From Leptotrichia sp. HSP-536 (GTDB taxonomy: Bacteria; Fusobacteriota; Fusobacteriia; Fusobacteriales; Leptotrichiaceae), in contig NZ_CP165647.1 in NCBI RefSeq assembly GCF_041199985.1, forward strand, positions 2,108,001 to 2,172,000: a stretch of 64,000 bases of DNA, read 5' to 3'. The notes under the pieces are model-generated. The model was not told the DNA's origin. It did not search any database and saw only the letters and a list, made by a program, of their open reading frames with translations. This document shows positions 17,885-26,809 of the stretch, piece by piece. A program made the translations under genes and the position numbers. The first letter of the stretch is position 1. The number at the start of each line of letters is the position of its first letter.

Positions 17885-18619
17885 TTATTTTAATTTTTTA
17901 AAAACTTCTCCAATGCTTTCATGTATAGCCAAATTTACAAAATTGTCTTGTTCGGTCTTAGACTTATTTATTAAAATAAGATTTTTCCCTTGAAAATAGT
18001 GTATAAGGGAAGCGGCTGGATACACGATAAGGGAAGTTCCACCTATAATTAGTGTATCGGCTTTGGATATTTCGTTTATTGCTTTTCTAAAAGTATCTGG
18101 ATCAGGAGCTTCTTCATACAAAGTAACATCTGGTTTTATAATTCCGTTACATTCTGGACAATGTGGAATACTTTCTGTTTCACAGATTTTCAAAAATTTC
18201 TCCAAGTTGTATTTTTTTCCACATCTGACGCAAGTATTGCTGTCAACAGTTCCATGTAGCTTCAAAACATTTTTACTCCCAGCCATTTCATGCAGGCAGT
18301 CGATATTTTGAGTAATAACAGCCGTCAATTTTCCATCTTGTTCCAGCCTTGCCAAATATTTATGAGCAAAATTGGGTTTTGCATTGGGATAAATAAGATG
18401 TTTTTTATAAAAATCATAAAATTCTTCTGGATATTTTTCATACATTGTGTGGGAAACAAGCTCTTCTGGAGAAAAATTTCTATCTAGCTTTAAATTATAA
18501 ACTCCATTTGCACTTCTGAAATCAGGAATGCCAGATTCTGTGGAAACTCCAGCACCTCCGAAAAAGACAATTCTTTTGCTTTCGTTAATTATTTTTTGAA
18601 GTAAATTTATTTTATCCAT
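17885..18619 (-). CDS. cobB: NAD-dependent protein deacylase (sirtuin)
   Basis: 244 aa SIR2-family enzyme that removes acyl groups from lysine using NAD+. Visible motifs are G-G-A-G-V-S-T-E-S-G-I-P-D-F-R-S (NAD binding) and T-Q-N-I-D. The catalytic His is in L-H-G-T-V-D. A structural zinc site is formed by C-V-R-C ... C-P-E-C. G-G-T-S-L-I-V-Y-P-A lies near the C-terminus. The ATG at 18619 is preferred because AAGGTGAT is just upstream; the GTG at 18628 lies within that site. It lies 18 bp after pyrD in the same operon. Confidence 0.92.
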   Translation of the reverse strand: MDKINLLQKIINESKRIVFFGGAGVSTESGIPDFRSANGVYNLKLDRNFSPEELVSHTMYEKYPEEFYDFYKKHLIYPNAKPNFAHKYLARLEQDGKLTAVITQNIDCLHEMAGSKNVLKLHGTVDSNTCVRCGKKYNLEKFLKICETESIPHCPECNGIIKPDVTLYEEAPDPDTFRKAINEISKADTLIIGGTSLIVYPAASLIHYFQGKNLILINKSKTEQDNFVNLAIHESIGEVFKKLK

Positions 18620-18646
18620 TTTTATCACCTTTTTTAATTAAAAAGC

Positions 18647-19579
18647 TTATAAATATTTTACTTTTCCTTTAAAATCTTCAATAGTTTTATACCCTTTTTT
18701 ATCCATAATAGCCTTTAACTCGTTAGTTATTCTTTCAAAAGCGGCAGGACCTTCCTTATGCAAAGTCGTACCAATTTGAACCATGCTCGCTCCACACAAA
18801 ATATGCTCAAAAGCGTCTTGTCCTGTAAGAACGCCCCCCGTTCCAATAATTTGAATAGATGGGTTAAGTCTTTGGTAAAATGCGTGAACATTTGCAAGGG
18901 CAGTTGGTTTTATGTATTCCCCTCCAATTCCTCCAAATCCATTTTTAGGCTTTATTACAACACTTTCGTCTTCAATTACAAGTCCGTTTCCAATACTGTT
19001 TACACAGTTTATGAATGTTAACGGGAATTTATTGAATACTGTGGCTGCCTGATCGAAGTGAACAATGTCAAAATATGGAGGCAATTTTACTCCAAGTGGC
19101 TTTTTGAAATATGAAAAAATATCTGTCAATAATTTTTCAGTAGTTTCCAAATCGTAGGCAATTTGCGGTTTTCCTGGTACATTTGGACAAGACAAATTAA
19201 GCTCTGTTATTCCGTTAAAATCACTTTCCTGAACTTTTTTCAGTAATGCGTGAGTGTCTTCTGTTGACATTCCTACAAGAGAGAAAAAGAAAGTTCTGTC
19301 AGGATGTGTTTTCTGTAATTCCAGTAAATAATCTAAATAGTAATCAAATCCTAAGTTTGGAAGCCCCATTGAATTTATGCTTCCTAGAACTGTATCGTGG
19401 TATCTGGGTTCAGGATTTCCAGAACGGGACTGTAATGTAGCAGTTTTTGTAACAAATGTTCCAGCTTGTGAATTTAACACTTGTCCTAGTTCATTTCTGT
19501 CATAGCAGTAAACTCCCGCTGCATTCATAAAGCAGTTTTCAAATTCAAAGTTACCAATGTGTGTTTTTGTAGTTGCCAT
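18647..19579 (-). CDS. pyrD: Dihydroorotate dehydrogenase, class 1A
   Basis: 310 aa soluble FMN enzyme of pyrimidine synthesis that oxidises dihydroorotate to orotate; class 1A uses fumarate. The active-site loop L-N-L-S-C-P-N-V-P-G-K-P-Q puts the catalytic base at Cys131, like Cys130 of the Lactococcus class 1A enzyme. The cysteine (not serine) and the lack of an N-terminal membrane extension exclude class 2. I-G-T-G-G-V-L-T-G contributes to FMN phosphate binding. No other pyr gene is in the window; it sits between a Sel1-repeat gene and the sirtuin. Confidence 0.93.
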   Translation of the reverse strand: MATTKTHIGNFEFENCFMNAAGVYCYDRNELGQVLNSQAGTFVTKTATLQSRSGNPEPRYHDTVLGSINSMGLPNLGFDYYLDYLLELQKTHPDRTFFFSLVGMSTEDTHALLKKVQESDFNGITELNLSCPNVPGKPQIAYDLETTEKLLTDIFSYFKKPLGVKLPPYFDIVHFDQAATVFNKFPLTFINCVNSIGNGLVIEDESVVIKPKNGFGGIGGEYIKPTALANVHAFYQRLNPSIQIIGTGGVLTGQDAFEHILCGASMVQIGTTLHKEGPAAFERITNELKAIMDKKGYKTIEDFKGKVKYL

Positions 19580-19600
19580 TTTTTCCTCCTAATTTTTTTA

Positions 19601-20641
19601 TTAAACATGTAAAGCTGATTTATAATATTGAAGCGCCAATTTTAATTGTTCCGCCTCTTCGTAAAGTTTTGCGACTTCAATAACATTATCAGAAATTTTA
19701 AGATATTCATTGTCTTTTAGGTTTTGTTCAGCCAGTTCAACTTTTCCAAGTTTTATACAGCATTTCCCAAAATTAAATTTTAATTTTTCATTATCATATT
19801 TTGACATGTCAACTTTTGCACCAGCACACGACTTTCCTTCAAAAAAGTGATTATAATTTGTATAGGCAAGATTATAATTTTTTTCTTCTGAAAACATGTC
19901 TCCTAATAATACAAAAGCTTCCAGATGGTTTTCATCGGCGAGTAACGATAAATAATGTTTAGCCAATGTTGTGTTATTTTTATCAATGTAAGATTTTGAA
20001 AGTATTTCCTGAGATTTTTTATTATCGTAGTCGTCAGCAGCTGTTTTCCAATACCTTTCTGCAGATTCTAGATCCTTTCTTTCTTCAAGCAGTTTTCCAA
20101 GAAAATAATACGCTTCCCCATTATCCTTAGCCTTCCGAAGATATTCTTCAGCCAGTTCAACTTGACCATTTTCATAGTATATTTTTGCAAGGAGCACCTG
20201 TGCTTCCTGATCTCTCTCATCGGCAATAGGTTTTAAATAATCTGCTGCCAATTTTTTTCTTTTAAAATGATAGTAAAGATTGCCCAGATTATACTGCGCT
20301 TTCTGATTTCCATTATTTATAGCCAGTTTATAATAATACTCTGCCAGTTCAAAATTAGATTTTTTTCTATAGACTGTCCCAAGTTTGTCCTGCAATTCAA
20401 AATCTCCACCATCAGCTATCTTTTTCAAATATTTTTCAGCTAGATTCAATTTATTATGCTTCAAATAAATATCAGCAAGAATGAGAAAAGCTTTTCTGTT
20501 ACCACCTTTAGCAGCTTCCTTCAGATATTTTTCAGCTAATACTTCAGAATTATTTCTATAATAATTCTTTCCCATTTCATACATTCTTTCAGAATCATTA
20601 TTTTCTCCATTTTTAAAATTATCCAACTCGATGTTTTCCAT
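19601..20641 (-). CDS. Sel1/TPR repeat protein
   Basis: About 346 aa built almost wholly of 34-36-residue helical repeats, about nine copies. The pattern A-E-K-Y-L-K-K-A-A-x-x-G and variants such as A-E-Y-Y-Y-K-L-A-I-N-N-G recur throughout. No signal peptide, so probably a cytoplasmic scaffold for protein-protein contacts. The ATG at 20641 follows GGAGGG; a longer frame to 20656 starts inside that site. First gene of the operon with pyrD, sirtuin and phosphatase. Partner unknown. Confidence 0.85.
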   Translation of the reverse strand: MENIELDNFKNGENNDSERMYEMGKNYYRNNSEVLAEKYLKEAAKGGNRKAFLILADIYLKHNKLNLAEKYLKKIADGGDFELQDKLGTVYRKKSNFELAEYYYKLAINNGNQKAQYNLGNLYYHFKRKKLAADYLKPIADERDQEAQVLLAKIYYENGQVELAEEYLRKAKDNGEAYYFLGKLLEERKDLESAERYWKTAADDYDNKKSQEILSKSYIDKNNTTLAKHYLSLLADENHLEAFVLLGDMFSEEKNYNLAYTNYNHFFEGKSCAGAKVDMSKYDNEKLKFNFGKCCIKLGKVELAEQNLKDNEYLKISDNVIEVAKLYEEAEQLKLALQYYKSALHV

Positions 20642-20801
20642 AAAATTACCCTCCAATGCTTTTAAATTAATTTTTATTATCCGAAAATATCATTTAAAGT
20701 TTTATAGTAATATCATTTTAATGTTAAATTCAAATGATAAGACCATTTTGCTGAATTCTTAAATTTTATATTTTTCATAAAAGAATTTAAGCATGATTAT
20801 A

Positions 20802-20849
20802 ATTATGACATTACTATAGTATACTATATTTTTTTATATTTGTCATAAT
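20802..20849 (-). promoter_or_regulatory. Promoter and flanking inverted repeat upstream of the Sel1 operon
   Basis: Minus-strand -35 ATGACA (20841-20846), 17-bp spacer, -10 TATACT (20818-20823). A perfect 9-bp inverted repeat ATTATGACA (20802-20810) / TGTCATAAT (20841-20849) brackets the -10 and overlaps the -35, an operator-like layout. Confidence 0.5.
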
Positions 20850-20889
20850 ATTTCAGAAAATGTAAAAATTTTTTTTATTTTTACTTCAA

Positions 20890-23800
20890 CTAAAAATTAA
20901 ATCTAAGCCCAGTAGTAATTATATTGTTATTCCCCTTAGATTTTTCGCCGTCAATTGAACCGTCATAATTCACATACCATCCAAATCTTGAGTTCACTTC
21001 CGTCAAGGCTCCAACTCCGGCTCTCGTCCTATTCTTGGAAAGCCCTATCCCCTTCACCTTAAACGAAGCCCCAGGCAGCCCTGAATATTCAGCCTTGAAA
21101 CTTAAGTCCTCGTCATTGAAGGCTCTCTGGTGAGTCACGTAGCCTTGGAACGTAGTCTTGCTTTCTCCATTCCATTGCACTGCCTTGCCTACTCTCACTC
21201 CTGCCAATGCTGATGTCTGGCTGTAATTCTTCTTGCCGGCTTTCAGTCCAAACTGGCTCTTGTCTTCCGAAAATGAACCCCTTGTAACTGTATCGTGAGT
21301 AATTCCTGCAAACGGTGTCACAACAAAGTCCCCATTGCTGTTCTTAATGTCATATCCTGTTTCCACATATCCTGAGTAGACTTTATCATTGTGGTTAATT
21401 TTTGCTCTTGAATAGTCATTACTGCTCAATATAATATCCCTTTCAACATCGCTGTCAACAAATCCGACTCCAAAACGTCCCTGTAAATACCAGGGGATTT
21501 CCTTATCCCCTAATCTTCCGTATAATGAAACCCCAAAGTTGCTGGCATCTGATTTTCCGCCATATCTGTTAAATTTAACGCCGGCTTTTGAATAGGAAAG
21601 GGCTGTCCCTAAAATCAAGCTTTCGCCGAATTTCCTGTCAACTCCGACCTGGCCGCCGAAGACTTTCGTATTACCTTTACCATATCCGCTTTGCTCCAAC
21701 CTTCCGCTTGCTCCTAAGCTTGAAACCCACAGTCCGAAATTATCTCCAACATTGTCAAGAGTTCCAAGCATAACTAGTCTATTTGATAAATCTTTATTTA
21801 CAGTTTGTGAATGCTGGAAAGTTAAAGCCTGGGCTGATGCGTAAATCTGTCCTGAAAGGCTGTCCAGAATTGCCGCCCTGTTTGAAGAAGTAAGAGCTTG
21901 TAAAGCAGCAGCTTTTCTTTCAAATTGTGCAATATTACCAGCAGTTCCATTTTCGATGCTTTGATCTAGTTTTTGGAAGGCAGTTTCCAGATTTTGTGCA
22001 GTATTTTTTTGCATTTTGTCAGATTCTGCTATTTTTTCCACATATTCCACCATATTTTTTCTGCTTAATTTTACATTTACTTTATTATCCACAGTTTCCA
22101 CAGCCCCATTTATTAATTCAGGAGTTTTCACTTTGTCAAAATTTCCGTTAATTCCTTTTTCAGCTTCAATTACAGTTGAAGACAATGTTTTTGCTGTAAT
22201 ATATTTTCTATTGCTTAGTGTCTGCAAAGTAGTGTTATTTTGATTTAAATTTACAGTTCCTTTTACAGTAAGTTTTGTTCCTATTTCTGCTTTTGTTACA
22301 GAACCAGCAGTTGCAGTGTAATCTCCTGTTATAACAGCTCCTGAACCTCTATTTTCAAGAGTTCCACCTTCATTTTTAACATTTACTGGTGAAAAATTTT
22401 CGGTGTAGTAATTTTTTAATCCTATTACAGTTGTCGGTGTAGTTATTAAAGTTCCGCCTGCTTTTATAGTTATTGGCGATCCATTTTCTTTTTGAACGAT
22501 TAAAGTTCCGCTTTCGATATCAGTTGAACCTTGATAATCATTATTTCCAGCTAGTATTAATGTTCCGTTTCCAGATTTTTTTAACCCTCCTAAACCTGTA
22601 ATATTATTTTCAAATGTTGAAGTTATGTTATCTCCAATATTGGCATTAAATTGTCCACTCAATCCAGCATTTGCAGCCCTTTCACCTACTAATAGTTCCC
22701 TGCTAAATTTTGCAGGCCCTTTTAATGCTTTTTCTTCGTTTAAAAGACCCCATCCAAATTTACCATCTACATCAGGCTGTCCTATATCTGTAGCTGTAGT
22801 TAATATAGTTTGTTGAATTTCGTGTCCTGTCATCCATGGAAACTTTTCCTTTATTTTAGCTGCCGTTGCCGTCACTCTTGGAGCCGCAAACGAAGAACCA
22901 TAAGACGAACACCTTTCTAATTCACAATTTCCATTTGCAGCAATTGACCACCACTTAGAATCTCCTGCCCATGCGAGATGCGGATTATATTCTGTTCCAT
23001 CAGGTCTTACTCCTACTACCGCAATCCATCCTTTATGAAGTTCAGAATGATAGGTAGGCATTCCTGCCTGAAAACTTGGTTGAGTATATGTTATTCTTCC
23101 GCCTCCCTCAGCAGCAGTTGTATTTCCTGCTGCCCATACAAATAGTGCGCCATTTCTTACTGCCATTTTATAAAAATCTGTGACTTCTTCTATTCTTCCT
23201 ATTAAGTCAGAAAGAGCCGCTTCTTTTTCCCGCAATGCAGAAGGACCTAAAATACGGTTAGCATTTTTTAGATTATTGTCCTCTTTACTCAAATTATTTG
23301 GTACTCCAAAAGACTGGTTGAATATTCTTACTCCATTATTATAAAGTTCTTCATATTTACTCTTATCTATTATTAGTGAGTTATTTGCTTCACCAAAACT
23401 GACACCATAAACCGTAGCTCCTTTTGCACCGTTTCCATTTTTCCCAGCTAAAATCGTTGAGACTATAAGTCCGTGATCACTTTTATTCAAAATACTGTTA
23501 GGTCCCAAAGTTTTATCTATAGCTATCATTCTAGTTCCAAATTCTTCTTCAATTACCGTATTGAAAGTATCTCCTATTTCAAAACTATTAATTATCTTTG
23601 AATGAAAACTTTTTGTTTGTGTATCTCCGCTCAAGAAATCACTATCCAGAACTCCTACCTTAACTCCCTTTCCTGTGAACTTTTCTGAATCAGAAAATTT
23701 AGCTCCTGGTGTTTGAGATATTGCACCTGAACCAGTATTTTGTGGTTGCACTGACTGTGCATTATTATTTTCATTGTTTATTCCGCCTGTATTTCCAATA

Positions 23801-23976
23801 CCAGTATTTACATTTCCAGCATTGGAATTTATATTTCCTGAACCAGTATTTTTATTTTCTAAATCTGGTCCTACTGGAGTTGCTGATGATGTCTGAGTAG
23901 TAGAACCACCTCCACCTCCGCCGCCACAGCTTGATAATACTGTAACAAGACTGACTAATAATAGTATTTTTTTCAT
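20890..23976 (-). CDS. S8 (subtilisin-like) serine protease autotransporter
   Basis: 1028 aa surface protease. Signal peptide with lipobox L-S-S-C (Cys17), then Gly-rich and Asn/Gly-rich linkers to about residue 90. Subtilase catalytic residues are Asp111 (G-V-L-D-S-D), His168 (S-D-H-G) and Ser362 (G-S-S-F-A-A-P), with oxyanion Asn285 (A-A-G-N). A passenger repeat around 460-500 (K-S-G-N-G-T-L-I-L-A-G) leads to a C-terminal autotransporter barrel from about 740, ending in aromatic R-F-N-F. This matches fusolisin-type proteases of Fusobacteriota. The ATG follows AAGGAGAAG. Monocistronic. Confidence 0.93.
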   Translation of the reverse strand: MKKILLLVSLVTVLSSCGGGGGGGSTTQTSSATPVGPDLENKNTGSGNINSNAGNVNTGIGNTGGINNENNNAQSVQPQNTGSGAISQTPGAKFSDSEKFTGKGVKVGVLDSDFLSGDTQTKSFHSKIINSFEIGDTFNTVIEEEFGTRMIAIDKTLGPNSILNKSDHGLIVSTILAGKNGNGAKGATVYGVSFGEANNSLIIDKSKYEELYNNGVRIFNQSFGVPNNLSKEDNNLKNANRILGPSALREKEAALSDLIGRIEEVTDFYKMAVRNGALFVWAAGNTTAAEGGGRITYTQPSFQAGMPTYHSELHKGWIAVVGVRPDGTEYNPHLAWAGDSKWWSIAANGNCELERCSSYGSSFAAPRVTATAAKIKEKFPWMTGHEIQQTILTTATDIGQPDVDGKFGWGLLNEEKALKGPAKFSRELLVGERAANAGLSGQFNANIGDNITSTFENNITGLGGLKKSGNGTLILAGNNDYQGSTDIESGTLIVQKENGSPITIKAGGTLITTPTTVIGLKNYYTENFSPVNVKNEGGTLENRGSGAVITGDYTATAGSVTKAEIGTKLTVKGTVNLNQNNTTLQTLSNRKYITAKTLSSTVIEAEKGINGNFDKVKTPELINGAVETVDNKVNVKLSRKNMVEYVEKIAESDKMQKNTAQNLETAFQKLDQSIENGTAGNIAQFERKAAALQALTSSNRAAILDSLSGQIYASAQALTFQHSQTVNKDLSNRLVMLGTLDNVGDNFGLWVSSLGASGRLEQSGYGKGNTKVFGGQVGVDRKFGESLILGTALSYSKAGVKFNRYGGKSDASNFGVSLYGRLGDKEIPWYLQGRFGVGFVDSDVERDIILSSNDYSRAKINHNDKVYSGYVETGYDIKNSNGDFVVTPFAGITHDTVTRGSFSEDKSQFGLKAGKKNYSQTSALAGVRVGKAVQWNGESKTTFQGYVTHQRAFNDEDLSFKAEYSGLPGASFKVKGIGLSKNRTRAGVGALTEVNSRFGWYVNYDGSIDGEKSKGNNNIITTGLRFNF

Positions 23977-24229
23977 TTTTTTCTTCTCCTTTTTTAATCA
24001 AATGTTATATTCAACATTTAATTGTTATTATTACAATATTTTAAAGTATACATTACAGTATAGCATTTTTATCAAATTTTTTCTATTCTTTTTTTATAAA
24101 ATATAGATAATTTTTTGTCTGGTCAAGTCTCTCAAAATCATTATAAAAAGTAGTTAAACGTTTAATTTGAAAATCATTTTTTATAGTTACGGATACCATT
24201 GTTTTATAAAAAAAACATTACAATAAATC
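23977..24229. other. Divergent non-coding region; extended -10 for the autotransporter
   Basis: 428 bp separate the autotransporter start from the plus-strand gene at 24405. On the minus strand TGCTATACT (24057-24065) is a good extended -10, about 85 nt before the protease ATG. Otherwise the stretch to 24229 shows nothing I can name. Confidence 0.4.
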
Positions 24230-24257
24230 TTGACAGCTTAAACAAATGTGGTATACT
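24230..24257 (+). promoter_or_regulatory. Promoter of the exported-protein gene at 24405
   Basis: Consensus -35 TTGACA (24230-24235), 16-bp spacer, -10 TATACT (24252-24257). The resulting leader is about 140 nt, long for this genome. Confidence 0.6.
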
Positions 24258-24404
24258 TTAATTAAGAAGAATACAATTCTTTAATTATGTTTAAACATTT
24301 ATGATTTTACTCTAATATAAGTATTAGCTGTTGTTCATAGAAAGTTATTAGAAAATATATTAAAAATAGAAATTAAATTACAAATCAAAAAGGAGTGATT
24401 CACT

Positions 24405-24812
24405 ATGAAAAAATTGCTATTAGGTTTTATGTTTATCTGTGCCTGCACTACAAATTATGCTTATACAAAAAACATAAACGTATCTAAAAGTGAAGAAGCC
24501 TACATAACAGCTAACTTTCGTACTTTATTTGGAAAGAAACGTATATGCCAAAGTATAGGAAGAACATATATTAATTTCCCCGCCATTTATGATGGGAAAA
24601 GATCAGACTTAAACAAAGCTTTGTTAAATCTTATTAAAAAAAGTGGAAACTATGTTCCGCAAGGTTCTGAACCAGAAGGTTCCGATCCATATATTGGCGA
24701 AGTAGGATATTGGTATTTCAATAACTGTGAAGTATTTCCAAGCGGAATAAGAAAAATTAAAGCTCTTGAACATTTTTATAATCATATGATATATTTTGAA
24801 CCTGAAGGATAG
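24405..24812 (+). CDS. Small exported protein of unknown function
   Basis: 135 aa. An N-terminal hydrophobic signal (M-K-K-L-L-L-G-F-M-F-I-C-A-C) could be processed at Cys14 as a lipoprotein or after N-Y-A-Y as a secreted protein. The mature part has a few cysteines and the aromatic stretch G-Y-W-Y-F-N-N-C. AAGGAGTGAT precedes the ATG, and it has its own promoter and terminator. No family recognised. Confidence 0.7.
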   Translation: MKKLLLGFMFICACTTNYAYTKNINVSKSEEAYITANFRTLFGKKRICQSIGRTYINFPAIYDGKRSDLNKALLNLIKKSGNYVPQGSEPEGSDPYIGEVGYWYFNNCEVFPSGIRKIKALEHFYNHMIYFEPEG

Positions 24813-24865
24813 ACTTAAACTTAAAGTATAATTTTTAACAGGATTATTTAAATATTAAATAAAAA

Positions 24866-24917
24866 TAAAAACATAATCTAGCAAACTTAAATTTTTGGTT
24901 TTTTAGATTATGTTTTT
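24866..24917. terminator. Bidirectional terminator between the exported-protein gene and guaA
   Basis: Perfect arms AAAAACATAATCTA / TAGATTATGTTTTT, T-rich on both strands, so it can serve the plus-strand gene and the convergent guaA. Confidence 0.75.
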
Positions 24918-24961
24918 TATTTATAGAAATACCATTTCACTTCAACAAAACAACTGCTTAA

Positions 24962-26506
24962 TTATTCCCACTCAATAGTCCCCGGCGGTTTAGAAGAAAT
25001 ATCATACACAATTCTATTAATCCCATTCACTTTGTTTATAATTTTATTTGACACTTCTTCCAAAAATTCATAAGGAAGTTTCGACCATGTGGCAGTCATG
25101 AAGTCGATGGTATTTACTGAACGAATAGCCGCTACATATTCATAAGTTCTTTGATCTCCCATAACTCCAACAGTTTTTACAGGCAGCAATGTTACAAATG
25201 CCTGATCCACTTTATCATAAAGACCTTTTTCCATCAATTCAGTAATGAAAATATCATCGGCTTCTTGAAGGATTTTTACTTTATCAGGGGTTACTTCTCC
25301 GATAACTCTGATTCCAAGTCCTGGACCTGGGAATGGGTGTCTTTTTATAATTGTGTCAGGAAGTCCAAGTTCGTGTCCTACTTTTCTTACTTCATCTTTA
25401 AATAATTCTTTTAAAGGCTCTAACAGTTCAAATTGTAAATCTTCTGGCAATCCTCCTACGTTATGGTGAGATTTTATTGTGTGTGAAGGACCTTTTATAG
25501 ACTGAGATTCAATTACGTCTGGGTAAATTGTCCCTTGTGCTAGGAATTTTGCACCTTCTTGTCCTTTCAGTTTTCTTATTTCTTCGTTAAAGACTTCGAT
25601 AAATTCATTTCCGATGATTTTTCTCTTGGCTTCAGGCTCGTCTACACCTTTTAATTTGTTTAAAAATCTGTCTTTAGCGTCAACAAAAACTATGTTTAAG
25701 TCAAAATGTTCCTTGTAATATTCAAGAACTTTTTTGCCTTCGTCTTTTCTCAAAAGTCCAGTGTCTACGAACATACAAGTAAGCTGATGTCCAATTGCAT
25801 TGTTGATTAGAACCGCGGCAACTGATGAATCTACTCCTCCTGAAAGTGCAAGCAGTACGTGCTCATCTCCGACAGTTTCCTTGATAAATTTTGTTTTTTC
25901 AACGATAAAGCTTGAAATTTTCCAGTTTCTTTCGCATTTACAGATGTTAAATACGAAGTTTTCCAAAATTTGTGTCCCGCATTCAGAATGGACTACTTCT
26001 GGATGAAATTGAAGTGCATAAATTCCGTCGTTGTTTGTAATTGCGGCAATTGATGAATCTGTTTTTGCGATTATTTCAAAGTTTTTTGGCAATTCTGTGA
26101 TGTGGTCGTTGTGGCTCATCCAGATGTTAGAAGATTTTTTTACTCCTGTAAACAATGGATTATCACTATTTTCCACTTCCAGCACAGCTTTTCCAAACTC
26201 CCTTGAATCAGCCTTTTCAACTTTTCCACCATTTAAGTGTGTAATTAGCTGCATTCCATAGCAAATTCCCAAAATAGGAAGATTTAAGTTAAATACTTCA
26301 GAATTTACAGTTGGAGCGTCTTTTTCATAAACGGAAGCAGGACCTCCTGAAAAAATAATTCCTTTTACTTTTTCTTCTCCATTTTTTATTTTTTCAATAT
26401 CAACCAAAGGCACAATTTCACAATAAACTTCCATTTCCCTAATCCTTCTGGCAATTAATTGACTGTATTGTGAACCAAAATCAATAATAATAATTTTCTC
26501 TTTCAC
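24962..26506 (-). CDS. guaA: GMP synthase (glutamine-hydrolysing)
   Basis: 514 aa enzyme converting XMP to GMP with glutamine and ATP. The N-terminal class I glutamine amidotransferase domain has I-I-D-F-G-S-Q-Y, nucleophile Cys in G-I-C-Y-G-M-Q-L and F-H-P-E-V. The ATP pyrophosphatase P-loop L-A-L-S-G-G-V-D-S-S follows near residue 220. The C-terminal dimerisation domain ends S-S-K-P-P-G-T-I-E-W-E. The ATG follows AGAGGTG. A minus-strand extended -10 TGATAAAAT lies at 26547-26555. Confidence 0.97.
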   Translation of the reverse strand: MKEKIIIIDFGSQYSQLIARRIREMEVYCEIVPLVDIEKIKNGEEKVKGIIFSGGPASVYEKDAPTVNSEVFNLNLPILGICYGMQLITHLNGGKVEKADSREFGKAVLEVENSDNPLFTGVKKSSNIWMSHNDHITELPKNFEIIAKTDSSIAAITNNDGIYALQFHPEVVHSECGTQILENFVFNICKCERNWKISSFIVEKTKFIKETVGDEHVLLALSGGVDSSVAAVLINNAIGHQLTCMFVDTGLLRKDEGKKVLEYYKEHFDLNIVFVDAKDRFLNKLKGVDEPEAKRKIIGNEFIEVFNEEIRKLKGQEGAKFLAQGTIYPDVIESQSIKGPSHTIKSHHNVGGLPEDLQFELLEPLKELFKDEVRKVGHELGLPDTIIKRHPFPGPGLGIRVIGEVTPDKVKILQEADDIFITELMEKGLYDKVDQAFVTLLPVKTVGVMGDQRTYEYVAAIRSVNTIDFMTATWSKLPYEFLEEVSNKIINKVNGINRIVYDISSKPPGTIEWE

Positions 26507-26809
26507 ATTTCACCTCTATTTATTTAAATTTTTTTCATAAAACATAATTTTATCATAAGTATTTTAGCATTATTTTAAAGTTTTTTCTATAAATTTTTTG
26601 AATTTTTCATTTATATCCGTATTTAAAAATTTTATTTAAACTTTAATTTTCCTCTTATTTTATAAAGTTTATTTTGTGACTATTTATAAGCATAAATAGG
26701 AATTTTTATGAGAAAGTGAAAAAAAAAACTTGAGTTTTTTGACAAAATAGAGTATTATATAATTTATAAGGAATGTAACAAATATTATGCTTTATTTATA
26801 GGAGGAAAA
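26507..26809. other. Divergent regulatory region of guaA and adhE
   Basis: For guaA: minus-strand TGATAAAAT (26547-26555). For adhE: perfect -35 TTGACA at 26739-26744 and TATAAT at 26758-26763, but only 13 bp apart, so the working -10 is uncertain. Upstream, CTATTTAT (26680-26687) and ATAAATAG (26692-26699) form a perfect 8-bp inverted repeat with a 4-nt gap, a possible operator. No convincing Rex site was seen. Confidence 0.45.

Noticed and set aside
26739..26763. Confident adhE promoter TTGACA/TATAAT
   Set aside because: Both boxes are perfect but only 13 bp apart, too close for a normal sigma-70 promoter; reported only as part of the spacer entry.
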